From positions 11,782,599-11,846,598 of the forward strand of contig NC_088309.1 in the NCBI RefSeq assembly GCF_910592395.1: a stretch of 64,000 nt of DNA, given 5' to 3'. The position numbers were made by a program, and so were the translations under genes. The stretch comes from Lineus longissimus. Its lineage: Eukaryota > Nemertea > Pilidiophora > Heteronemertea > Lineidae. Under the pieces are notes generated by a model. The model searched no databases, was not told the origin of the DNA, and saw only the letters and a list, made by a program, of their open reading frames with translations. This document shows, one piece after another, positions 54,912-64,000 of the stretch. How positions within the stretch are numbered: the stretch's first letter is position 1; every line of letters begins with the position of its first letter.

Positions 54912-55793
54912 ATGATTTGTAATACATGTAATTTGTACATCATTCTTATCTCAGCACAGTTCTTAAATATCGGTGATATTTTACTGTTATCTTTTCTTTA
55001 GGTGCCCCTCATTCTGACGTCTTACAGTTTTGCCGGCCTCCAAAAGCACCTCATTGACTCGAAAGGCTACGCTATCATCACGTGCGATGAAGGACACCGG
55101 CTACTTTCTTCCATTCGCTGTAAAGAAGGCAAAGGGGAGGGCGAACGAGGGCTGCTGTGTCAGCTTTGGGGTGGGAAAGGGGATTCCTCCTCCCTTCTCA
55201 CCGGCCAAAGAATGTTTAAATCGACGTCGCTGTGCATGAACGTGGCAATCCAACCAGACCCTTTCCTTTCGGAACTCTCTCTCATGTCGGGAATCAACGA
55301 CGGTTTTTTGGACCGGTTTTTATTCCTCTGCTCGAGACCGAAGGTTCACCCCCCAAAGACATTGCGCGAAAGTTTAAGACTCCTGAAGCAAACGGCGATG
55401 GCAGATTCTCACGACATTGCAGACATGTTCATGGCCATCTACCATTTACATGAAGCTGGGGCAAAGTATAAGCTATCTGAAGAAGCGCAAGAATCGTACG
55501 ATATACTACTGGAGAAGTACTCCAAGTTGGTGGATGAGAAGTACGACTCCGATTCGGGTAAGTTTAAAAACTGTTTTAAAATGACATTACATTCTCTAGT
55601 ACGATTACACCGCATAAAAATCACATTTACGTTCTTGTTGCTACAGGTGCGGATGGAAACAACCTAACTGCCTCTCAATCGGATGAAGCCGTAACATTTT
55701 CCTGCAGCAAAGATACGACGCACCTCATCCGGCTAACTGCGAGTCTTCACGTATTGTTCAGCGCAATGGACCACAAGTTGTGAAGGAAACCAG

Positions 55794-57428
55794 GGGCCTT
55801 ATTCACAAAAGCCTCGCAAACGCTTCGCAATCGCAAACACCTCGCCTAGCAAAATTTTCTAACCACAAAAGCCTCGCTACGCAATCGCTTCGCCAGGTCG
55901 TCGGTAATTTAGCGAATTCGCAGTGTCTTCACAAACTCCTCGCACGCATTGCGGGTGATTTCATGAAGACATCGCTCACGCTTCGCAATCGCAGTGTGGT
56001 CGCTCAACCCTCGTTAACTCCATAATTTTAGCGAGAGCTTTTGGGCTCTCGCAAAGCATTCACACGAAGAAAACATGGCGCTCCTTCTTGTAATAGAAGA
56101 GGAAAATCAACGACATTTTCGCCGAAATAGGATATTTAGAGACCGGGTAAATCCGCTGGACATTTACGATGACGTAGACTTGATGAAGAGGTTTCGTATG
56201 CCACGTCACGTTATTCTGGAAGTTGTGGATTTGATCAAAGAAGATGTAGAACATCCAACACAACGATCTCATGCTTTACCGGCAAGTTTACAGGTGATGT
56301 GCGCCCTCCGTTATTATGCAACGGGAGATCTGCAGTTTGTAAGTGGGGACCTCAATGGCATTAGTCAAGTATCTGTGTCACGAATTGTTTATAGAGTTTC
56401 CACAGCACTGGAAAGGAAGGCGTCGCAAGTTATAACATTTCCACGAGATCACCATCTCCAACAAGAAGTAAAAGAGGGTTTCTATAATCAAGAGCGCCGC
56501 CGCATACCAAATGTACTTGGCTGTGTAGATGGAAGCTTGGTTGGAATAAAGGCTCCCTCGGTCCAAGAAGAAGCCTACGTCAGCCGAAAACATTCCCACG
56601 CAATCAACGTGCAAGGCATATGTGACCATACCTTGAAGTTTACAAATTTGGTGGCAAAATGGCCAGGTAGTACTCATGATGCCTTTATCTGGAACAACTG
56701 TAGATTAAATCGTAAATTTTAGAACGATGGGCTCCCAAATGGCTTTTTATTGGGTGATAGTGCCTACCCATTGCTTCCTTGGTTGATCACTCCCGTACGT
56801 CACCCACGAGATGCGGCGGAGAACGAATTCAATGCCCACCACAGAAGAATTCGGCAGAAGATCGAGAACGCATTCGGACGATGGAAAATGAGATGGCTTT
56901 GCCTCCACAAATATGGTAAGCTGACACATTATTCAAATGGTCGACTTAATCATCGAATGTGGCCGTCAGGAGGCTGGACTCGTATTCATTAAGTCCCTAC
57001 CATGACTGAAAGCAATTCTTTTGTTGAAACTTTGAAGTACCGGTATATAATAGTACCATGGGATTCCCCCAGACTAAGACCTCCTAAAACATACTTTGCA
57101 CGAGAACAATATAATGAACTAGTAATGGGCCTTTCAATTTTTCCAGGCGGGGTTCTAACCCTTTCCCCAGAAAGGTGTGTTAAGGCTTCCCGGTCAATGC
57201 ATACACGCATCGGTATGAGTCATTCGGACATTGTTAATGGATCACGTAATCAGTAGTCGCGCCTGCGGAACTTTAGCGAATTCGCTAGCAGAGAGGGACA
57301 GCGAAGACATAGCGAAATATTGCGAAGGCCTTTGTGAAACGCTCGCTTCGCTAAGTTAGCGATTGCGCATGGGTCTCGCAAACGCTTCGCTTCGCAAATA
57401 CTTAGCGAGACTTTTGTGAATAAGGCCC
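55794..57428. mobile_element. PIF/Harbinger transposon 4, inserted in an exon
   Basis: Ends GGGCCTTATTCACAAAAG and the exact inverse CTTTTGTGAATAAGGCCC. The flanking triplets are CAG (55791-55793) and CTG (57429-57431). Subterminal regions are packed with CTCGC, CTTCGC and GCGAAG words, probable transposase-binding sites. Only a transposase-like gene is present, no Myb-like gene. A further plus ORF at 57002-57256 (MTESNSFVETLKYRYIIVPW) is unassigned. Confidence 0.9.
56075..56921 (+). pseudogene. Harbinger-4 transposase (TAG, C-terminus missing)
   Basis: ATG 56075 (MALLLVIEEENQRHFRRNR) leads a HARBI1-like frame: FRDRVNPLDIYDDVDLMKRF, a helix-turn-helix-like block (LNGISQVSVSRIVYRVS), catalytic Asp in LGCVDGSLVGIKA, KHSHAINVQGICD, KWPGSTHDAFIWNN. 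A TAG at 56720-56722 interrupts; the same frame continues with GFLLGDSAYPLLPWLITP (second Asp) and IRQKIENAFGRWKMRW (Glu), then reaches a likely donor (ATG|GTAAG) at about 56922. The final exon cannot be identified. It is a non-autonomous, inactive copy. Confidence 0.87.
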
Positions 57429-58434
57429 CTGCTCCTCTGACCATACCAGCGGAAATACCAGAAGCAATGTTTGCCTTTGCAAGAAAACTGTACGTCGCCA
57501 TGACTGAGCAAAAATCGATCTTCTTACAGGTAATGTATGTAACAAAGACCAAAATTGACATAAGATTTAGTTACAAAATTTCAATTGCGTGAGTGTTCAA
57601 AACTTGAGCAACATTGCTTCATGCTCATTAAGCAGCAGGCAGCATTGGATATTTCATTCTTCATTTTCCTTCTGCAGGCCATCCACAATGCTTCGGAGGA
57701 CAGCAAAGCCAGCATCGGGAGAGTCCTCACACTCAGACAGAGGGTAATCAAGGCCATATCTCGAACCAATTCACCGACTATAACCGCAACAGACGTTCGA
57801 CGCCGGATTAAGGGTTCAATTGCAGTGGATGTGAAAGGTAAAAAAAAACTAGCTTTCGTATTTGTCCTAAATAATGTACAAACTCCTGAAAACCTGGTAA
57901 CTTCTGCACATATGAATGTCCTTTCTTGTTCACCACTAAATATCACCCGCCTGAAGTTTACTACGCTTGGCGTACCTAAACCACCTCTAGCATTGTCTTT
58001 GGTATGAATGGTAGGTTTTCCGTTTAATTGACTTAAAAATTAACGGTGCCATAATTTTTTTTCCAGACCAGCTCGAATCCCTTCAGCGGGATGGGTTTGG
58101 AAAATTGACAGTGTCCAAACGCCGGAAAGATATAATCATCTTTTTCAAACCCCATCCCGACATGTTGACCTCTACTAATAAGATATTATTAGAAGGGGGC
58201 GTGCCAGTAGAGATATACCGGGTTCACTTCAATAAGACTGAAGGCATGTCAACACAGATGCGTGCAATCACCAAGGATCATGCACAGTTTGAAGTGATGG
58301 GGACTATTCTAAGTCCGGATGTGGAGGATGACGCCCCGACCGAAAGTGCGGAGGGTGATTGATTCAAATGGCAACGCGATGGATTAGTGTGTACATGATC
58401 TGTAACAGCCACATGGGTATTAACAAGATGAATG

Positions 58435-58440
58435 AATAAA
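58435..58440 (+). terminator. Polyadenylation signal AATAAA of the DUF3987-like gene
   Basis: AATAAA lies 72 bp after the TGA at 58360 and is followed by an A-rich tract (TTGAAATTGAAATTG). Confidence 0.55.
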
Positions 58441-58585
58441 TTGAAATTGAAATTGAATTGTATGAAGTGGACTCATTTGCTCTGTTGAATGTGTGTTCAT
58501 TTTGGTTGAGCCTCGCTCACGTTGAGCATGGGGGGTTCTCTGGCAACACTATGATGAGCCCCGACAGGTTAAAAGCCGACGTTGA

Positions 58586-58975
58586 ACTTGCAATTTGCTA
58601 CCAGCAACTATGCCCCCACTATAGTCTTGTCCCCTTGGACATCCCAAGTTAACTTGCAACTTGCAACTTGCTACCAGCAACCGTGTCCCCCACTAGTCTT
58701 GTCCCCTTCGGCGTCCTAGGTGAATTGCAACTTGCAACTTGCAACCAGCAACTATGTCACCCACTAGTCTTGTTCCCTTTGGCGTATCATGTAAACTTGC
58801 AACTTGCAACTTGCAACCAGCAACTATGTCACCCACTAGTCTTGTTCCCTTTGGTGTATCATGTAAACTTGCAACTTGCAACTTGCAACCAGCAACTATG
58901 TCACCCACTAGTCTTGTTCCCTTTGGTGTACCATGTAAACTTGCAACTTGCTACCATCAACCGTGTCCCCCACTA
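58586..58975. repeat. 71-72-bp minisatellite, about 6 units, with AACTTGC sub-repeats
   Basis: Each unit holds CCAGCAACTATGTCACCC-like, CCACTAGTCTTGTTCCCTTT-like and two or three AACTTGC heptamers. Middle units are nearly identical; outer ones are diverged. Confidence 0.9.
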
Positions 58976-59060
58976 GTCTTGTTCCCTTGGACGTCCAAAG
59001 TAGTTCGGTATTCATTCGCGCCTTGGACCTATACTTCCGATCGGGAATTCTTAAGTCGTT

Positions 59061-59447
59061 CCCTCTATTATATCACCGAGCTATATCAATACGATGTATC
59101 AAGAAAAATCTGTCGCAATATTGAATTATACGATTAGCTGGAACTATTTGTACCCAATTACTCTTCCGCCAGCGTTACCTCGTCACAATCACGGCGCTTT
59201 TTCAATAATGTGGCCACGACTTGAACAACGAACCCCGGTCTATCACTAAAGCCTCGATGGCCTCGGCAGTTCGACAGTTGCACGGCGGTTTGGATGGTGA
59301 CGGGTTCGAAACTCGGCGAATCAGTTTTTTTCATGTTTTATTTTTTATTTTCTCATCATTATTCATTCATGTATGTTTATCTGGCGCGGATCCAAGCGGG
59401 TGCACCAGACGCACCGCTCCTTTTGTAAACTTTTTAAAATCGACCAC
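59061..59447 (+). repeat. Interspersed repeat of about 390 bp, copy B
   Basis: Second copy of 43998-44393 in the same orientation. Confidence 0.88.
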
Positions 59448-59928
59448 TCAAGAAAATTTGAATCACACCTGTCCAGGAACTTTGATGAGAATTGGAAATG
59501 CAGTGCACGCTCCCTCTTCTTCCAGTTGCTAGATTTGCCGGCCCTCTGATACCATCATCTTATACCAATCAAACCATAAATTCGGTTACAAACATTCTTT
59601 GTTGAACGGACAGCTTTGGCATGAGATAGGTTGTTTTTCATGCAAAATAGTTTCATGTAGGACCGTGAGTTCTCAAGGAGCTAAGAGAATTATTGACATA
59701 TCATCAAACTGTAAAAGGAGAGAACTGACTCCGGTTTTTCGAGGATAGATGAATTCTGCACATAATATAACGTCCTTCCCCCATCTTATGGCGGTAGGTA
59801 CCAATTCCCTCCTTTCACACACAGTTAGGAGTTACAGGCTTAGAGCAAAATTGCTGCGGAGTCATTAAGTTTCCCAGGGCTCACTTTCTTTATCGACTAG
59901 CAGAAAGCACGTGCTATTTACTCGTACT

Positions 59929-60053
59929 AGGGAGTTAACGCAAATCCCCGGAAATGCCATCGTGAACGCCTATCTCATTAACTTCCTGATAATGAAGGTG
60001 AACAATGGGATAGGTGTTTAGGTGTCGTTACGGGGGCTTTGCGAAAACTCCCT
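59929..60053. mobile_element. Small MITE, TIR TAGGGAGTTTTCGCAAA
   Basis: Left TAGGGAGTTAACGCAAATCC and right (inverse) TAGGGAGTTTTCGCAAAGCC with further arm similarity (CCTATC, ATT) over about 50 bp. Related to the unit at 36902-36992. Confidence 0.78.
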
Positions 60054-61935
60054 ATTATCCCAGGCATACCAGGTGAAACAGTTATTTACGAGTATTATTT
60101 TATAGACAAAAAGGCACCCCGGATAATCAAAATCCTGAGCTCGGGGCAATTCGTGCCAAGTCCAGATTCCGAATCATCTGATATTCCTGAGTTCCGAGTC
60201 CCTCGGTATATTCCTTGCAAAAATGGCTCTCTCATGGTATACCTAAATATAGTAGTATTCAACTGATGCATACATTTGGATCTAGAGATACCTGGCCTGT
60301 TATGGACTGACTTCAAGTATCTTATCTCTGCTAATAGGGCGTGACGAAGCAAACGATCAATAAGCAAGCAAGAAAAACAAAGGCTTTTCCCTTATTGTAG
60401 CCTATTAGATGCAACCTCTAATATGAAACTTCAACTATCGTGTTCCCCAGTATCCCAAGTGCAGAATGCACAAGTTGAGTTATAACTTTACCGCGTCTTT
60501 GACGGAAAGGAGCGCTGTTTTCCAAGACGACCAATCGTGGGACTCGGAATTCAAGAACCCGAGATGACTCGAAACCTGGATTTGGCACGTAATGCCCGGA
60601 GTTCAGGAATTTGATTCTCCGGGGTGAAATGTACTAAGCAAATAACGTCGAAAATAGAATTAAAAGATACAATCATTTCTTGAAAATTAAGTGTCGCATG
60701 CTCCTTGGTTTGAGTTGTTTATAAAATATTTATGTCGATAACATTATTTCTAATTCCCAAAAACCTTGGTTACAATGTGGATGAAGCACATGTATTAGAC
60801 TCGAGAAAACCTTAACCTCTTGAGTTGGGTATTTAAACAAATATTCTGTCGAAAGCAGCTTCTAGCTCGGTGGATTCTGGCCTAAACTAGTACAGGTTTA
60901 TCAAGTTTGAGGTATTTTGGAGCTCTCACTTCGCCAGGTGGAGCTATCATTTTGCCTTAAACCTCGGTGGCTGCATCCTTCGGTTTAAGCCATCCTCGCG
61001 ATTGTTGGTGAGAAAACCAATACAATTCCTGAAGGATATGTTCGGATTCGTTTTATTCATTGCCGTACGCTGCTGAATTTCTTCCAAGGCAAGCACAAAT
61101 GCACCACAAACCCTGCTGTTAAAATATACTAATATTATTGTGCCATATATCCTCCATTGAAAGTCATTGGTGTCTGAGCGAAAAGGTAATTGCTCCCATA
61201 TTGCTGTTATTAGAATGCACTACCGTCTCTCCTCATATTCACAGCCACCTGCTGCCAAAAGACCATGAGATTGATGAATCCGCTCTGGAAAGAGCAATCA
61301 ACTGGGTTGGACCCGCGGGCAGCACTTGCCGCCAAGGACAAATTAGCTCGGCGCATCGTTAGATATCACTGAAGAAGATAGAGCAACCAAACATCCACAT
61401 GGGCCCGCGAGCGGCCAAGGACGAAGCCACTCTTCTTGCTGCATTTCTTCACGATAGGTGGGTTGTGTATAACTCTGGATTACGTTATGAGGTAATCATG
61501 GATATACATGTAGTCTTATGTTTGAATAAGGATATCTGAACATCCCATGTCAATTCATGACTTTCATGGTGTGACTATTGTGTGACGAAAAGGCAGTTTA
61601 TTCCAAGCATTCGGTAGCCCCCTTTGAACAGATTTGGGCCTTCCAGTCAGTATTCACCAATCATAAGAAAGCGCTCATTCTTTGTCAGCACCTAAATCAT
61701 AGCCATGATTGATCTAGAAGCCAAACGCAGAGTCACATGATGAATACACGCTCAGAAAATGATATAGAGTTGTAAGTTGTAAAACCATTTCATTTAATAT
61801 ATAAGGGCATGACGATAGTAGAAGAGGTCCGTACACCTCTCAGTAAGCAGATGCTTGAACATTTTATTTCATGACCTCTTTCATAAATTGAGAAAATTTA
61901 AACTCTTTTGCCACATAGTTGTCGACATGGTTACC
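60054..61935. other. No gene supported
   Basis: Several short ORFs (for example 61138-61362, including DHEIDESALERAINWVGP) have no recognisable family. No repeat recognised. Confidence 0.45.
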
Positions 61936-62131
61936 ATGACAACCCTTTTTTACTACTTGCTAAAATAAATGGCATGTATTAAAATTGGCCCATCTGCTGC
62001 ACCCTAGAAAAACGCCAAGGGAAAGCACTTTCGATTAGTCTACCTCATAGTGCAGACTACACATGGCAGTTTCAGAGTAAATTGATCATGCTCAAAAGAA
62101 ATCAGCCGAACTAAAAATCCTTTTAAGTGTC
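61936..62131. repeat. 196-bp direct duplication flanking LINE copy 2 (left)
   Basis: From ATGACAACCCTTTTTTACTA to CCTTTTAAGTGTC; repeated at 63712-63906 with a handful of differences. It abuts the 5'-truncated LINE. Confidence 0.92.
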
Positions 62132-63494
62132 ATGGAAAATGATATGTACTCACCGTGGTTCAGCATCAAACATGGCGTTCGTCAGGGTGGAGTGCTCTCC
62201 ACGTGGCTCTATCTGCTGTATATGGACAATCTCCTCTATACCTTAGAGAACACAAATTTTGTCGCAAAACTAGGAGACAAAGAATGTGGTTCCGCCCTGT
62301 CATGCTGACGACCTAACCCTCGTCTCACTTGCCAAATATGGTCTTGATCACATGATGTCATGCAGTTTCAAATATTCAATCAAGTGGAGGTACGACTATA
62401 ACTCAGACCAGTGCATTGTTGTGGTGTTTGGTGAGACACAGCATCAATGGCAAAGCATTTCTCATGAACGAACGTGGACGCTTGGAGACAAACCGGTTAA
62501 GGAAGCCGATTCGCACATACACCTTGTTGTAATACAGAACAAATACAGTCGAACAACGACAACAGCAGTTTCCGCCGCTCAAAAGCTAAAGAAAACTCTC
62601 ATGTGCATACTAGGTCCGGGGATGCAACCCAACAAATTTAATCCGATCTCCAGTTACCATATCTACTGTAGAATATGCCTTCCGAAGGCACTTTACGGCA
62701 GCGAACTATGGTCCAATATGTCTGAACGTGACTTAATGATCTTAGAGCGTGCTCACAGATTTTGTCTCAAACGAATGCAAGGATTTAGCAAAATCACTCG
62801 AACTGTAACAACACAAGCCATGATAGGAAGTATAAGCCTAAAAGCACTCATCGATAAACAATGTCTTCTATTCTTTGGACAGTAAGCAAGAATGCCTGAG
62901 CACCTACTCCCCAGGCGTGTTTTTAATTTTCGGTTCCGCTCAATGTTGAGTAGTTCCGAAACTTGTCTCGGGTATGTGCCAAACTTAATGATAGTAATGG
63001 ACAGGTACAACCTTTCAAACTCCCTAAAAGAGTTCACTGAAAGCGGTCAACTAAGTGTGCCAACTGGTATCCCCTGGAAGTCTTTAGTTCAAAAATCTGT
63101 TCTCAATCAAGAAAACTTAAACTTCAGAGCAGAATGTACACGCAATAATCTTTTCAGAATAAAGAACATTGAAAAGTCTCTGGACTATCCGTCCTTAATA
63201 TGGACATGCGCTCAAACTGATCGGAAGCACAAAAGCAACTATGCCTTCCTAGCTAAGCTAAACACACTACCAGAAACTATCACAGAAACAAAGTGTAATC
63301 GATGTACTCAATGTTGTACCGATCCGCAACTTCATTTTTTCTGTGGATGTTCAGGTTTTTCCTCCCAACGTGAGAAAAGTTGGGAACAAATTGAAAATGA
63401 ATGCCCAGTTGAAATCAGCACAGCACTGTGGAACATGTGCGACGATGAACTCACAGAAACATTGCTCGGGAAACAACTTTCCGCTTTTGATTAG
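62132..63494 (+). pseudogene. LINE RT (C-terminal part) and C-terminal domain
   Basis: The opening frame reads SIKHGVRQGGVLSTWLYLLY (RT motif with RQGG). A frameshift near 62280 moves to CHADDLTLVSLAKYG, where HADD stands for the catalytic YADD. The frame 62286-62885 holds LPKALYGSELWSN and ERAHRFCLKRMQGF, typical of the RT thumb and following domain. A stop at 62883 (GQ-stop) precedes the frame 62892-63494, with LGYVPNLMIVMDRYN, NIEKSLDYPSLIWTCA and a Cys/His cluster CNRCTQCCTDPQLHFFCGC, ending LLGKQLSAFD. Copy 1 conserves the same blocks. The protein would reverse-transcribe at the target; this copy is 5'-truncated and broken. Confidence 0.87.
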
Positions 63495-63711
63495 GAAGAA
63501 AATGTAGCACTTCTCCGGATCAGAGCACATGCTTGAATGTTTAGGCTAATTATCTAAAATGTTTTCCTTGCCAAAGACTACGTATTTTTGACAACAGCTA
63601 GGAGTATGTAAATAGTGTACATGCCACGCACCTTCTCTTCTCACTATTAGTTGTTATATGTTGCTTTGATTTTTTTGTAATCTTCTATATAGGAGGAATA
63701 AACAGATATAT
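62132..63711 (+). mobile_element. LINE copy 2: 5'-truncated non-LTR retrotransposon
   Basis: Starts inside the RT domain (GVRQGGVLS block at about 62171) and runs through the C-terminal domain to a 3' end GTAATCTTCTATATAGGAGG, then AATAAACAG and an ATATAT tail. Same family as 2545-3354. Target duplications of 195-196 bp flank it with no gap. Confidence 0.88.
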
Positions 63712-63906
63712 ATGACAACCCTATTTTTCTACTTGCTAAAATAAATGGCCTGTATTAAAATTGGCCCATCTGCTGAACCCTAGAAAAGGCCAAGGGAAAG
63801 CACTTTCGATTAGTCTACCTCATAGTGCAGACTACACATGGCAGTTTCAGAGTAAATTGATCATGCTCAAAAGAAATCAGCCGAACTAAAAATCCTTTTA
63901 AGTGTC
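63712..63906. repeat. 195-bp direct duplication flanking LINE copy 2 (right)
   Basis: Right copy of 61936-62131. It follows directly on the LINE's AT tail. The remaining 94 bp of the window show nothing recognisable. Confidence 0.92.
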
Positions 63907-64000
63907 GACTTGACACAGACAAGCTGAATTAAAAAACAACCATATTTCGTTAAGAAAATTTATTAAAACACAATTTATGTCCACTTCCAGAAATAAAAAT

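Larger units (their letters stand above)
54389..58362 (+). pseudogene. DUF3987-like P-loop protein gene, multi-exon, interrupted by a Harbinger
   Basis: ATG at 54389 (MNKGNKFKLSEVNRIYRSCY). A partial tandem duplication follows; the complete version of exon 1 is 54588-54905, containing a Walker A-like DPGGGKSLAFEKI. Exon 2 is 55002-55557 (SYSFAGLQKHLIDSKGYAII, then TCDEGHRLLSSI with Walker B-like DE; LLCQLWGGKGDSSSLLTG; NDGFLDRFLFLCSRPK). Exon 3 is 55647 onward, resuming after the Harbinger at 57432 and ending at 57529. Then 57678-57837 and 58067-58362 (DQLESLQRDGFGKLTVSKRR; Asp/Glu-rich end, TGA). All splice sites are GT-AG and in phase. The blocks match DUF3987, a primase/helicase-like family common on mobile elements; its function in animals is unknown. 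A TGA at 55781-55783 also breaks exon 3. Non-functional in this copy unless the insert is removed and the TGA tolerated. Confidence 0.8.

Noticed and set aside
57002-57256. 84-codon ORF inside Harbinger 4 as the missing Myb gene
   Set aside because: No SANT-like helices or basic region; it cannot be assigned and is too short.
58668-59137. ORFs of 102 and 132 codons
   Set aside because: They are translations of the 71-72-bp minisatellite.

Overview
This window is nuclear DNA from an animal, most likely a marine invertebrate. The evidence is spliced genes with GT-AG introns, several families of eukaryotic transposons, TTAGGG-type repeats and a large leucine-rich-repeat surface protein. Frequent AGGCCTA and ACATGTA words and the transposon mix fit a deuterostome invertebrate such as an echinoderm or lancelet, but the sequence does not settle the species. 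Almost everything recognisable is mobile DNA. Only one gene looks like ordinary host coding sequence (the LRR protein at 20.0-22.4 kb), plus one THAP-like exon at 28.7 kb.

Left part (1-19.3 kb). A Ty1/Copia retrotransposon with very short (100 bp) LTRs spans 1177-16702. Its gag is split at 2073 by an 11.2-kb insertion with a perfect 5-bp target duplication (CGCAA), and the gag frame resumes exactly at 13298. That insertion (TG...CA ends, imperfect inverted termini, class uncertain) was itself invaded by a truncated LINE (2545-3354), two PIF/Harbinger transposons (3687-7077 and 7230-10511) and a Helitron (3' end at 12723). From 18.1 to 19.2 kb lie two internally deleted Harbinger derivatives.

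Middle (19.3-44 kb). A secreted or surface LRR protein has a mucin-like stalk of about eleven 26-residue repeats and a hydrophobic C-terminus, an architecture like lamprey VLRs. Next is a complete Harbinger element (23013-27847) with a 3-bp CAG duplication, an intact two-exon transposase and an intact five-exon Myb-like partner. From 28 to 44 kb the DNA is gene-poor: tandem repeats, several MITEs, a tRNA-headed SINE, and poly-C/poly-G pairs.

Right part (44-64 kb). A Ty3/Gypsy element (about 44.5-51.2 kb) carries a textbook -1 frameshift signal (TTTAAAA plus a potential H-type pseudoknot) between gag and pol, but has two nonsense codons and one frameshift. It is followed by AT and TTAGGG-containing satellites. 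Then an intact ISXO2/IS1595-like transposase gene (minus) lies divergent to a multi-exon DUF3987-type P-loop protein gene (plus), which was broken by a fourth Harbinger inserted into an exon. The window ends with a second copy of the LINE family seen at 2.5 kb. Both LINE copies are flanked by direct duplications of 188-196 bp, far longer than usual target-site duplications.

The most noteworthy candidates are the long target duplications of this LINE family, the ISXO2 plus DUF3987 gene pair as a possible two-gene mobile element, the gag-pol frameshift pseudoknot, and the VLR-like LRR gene.
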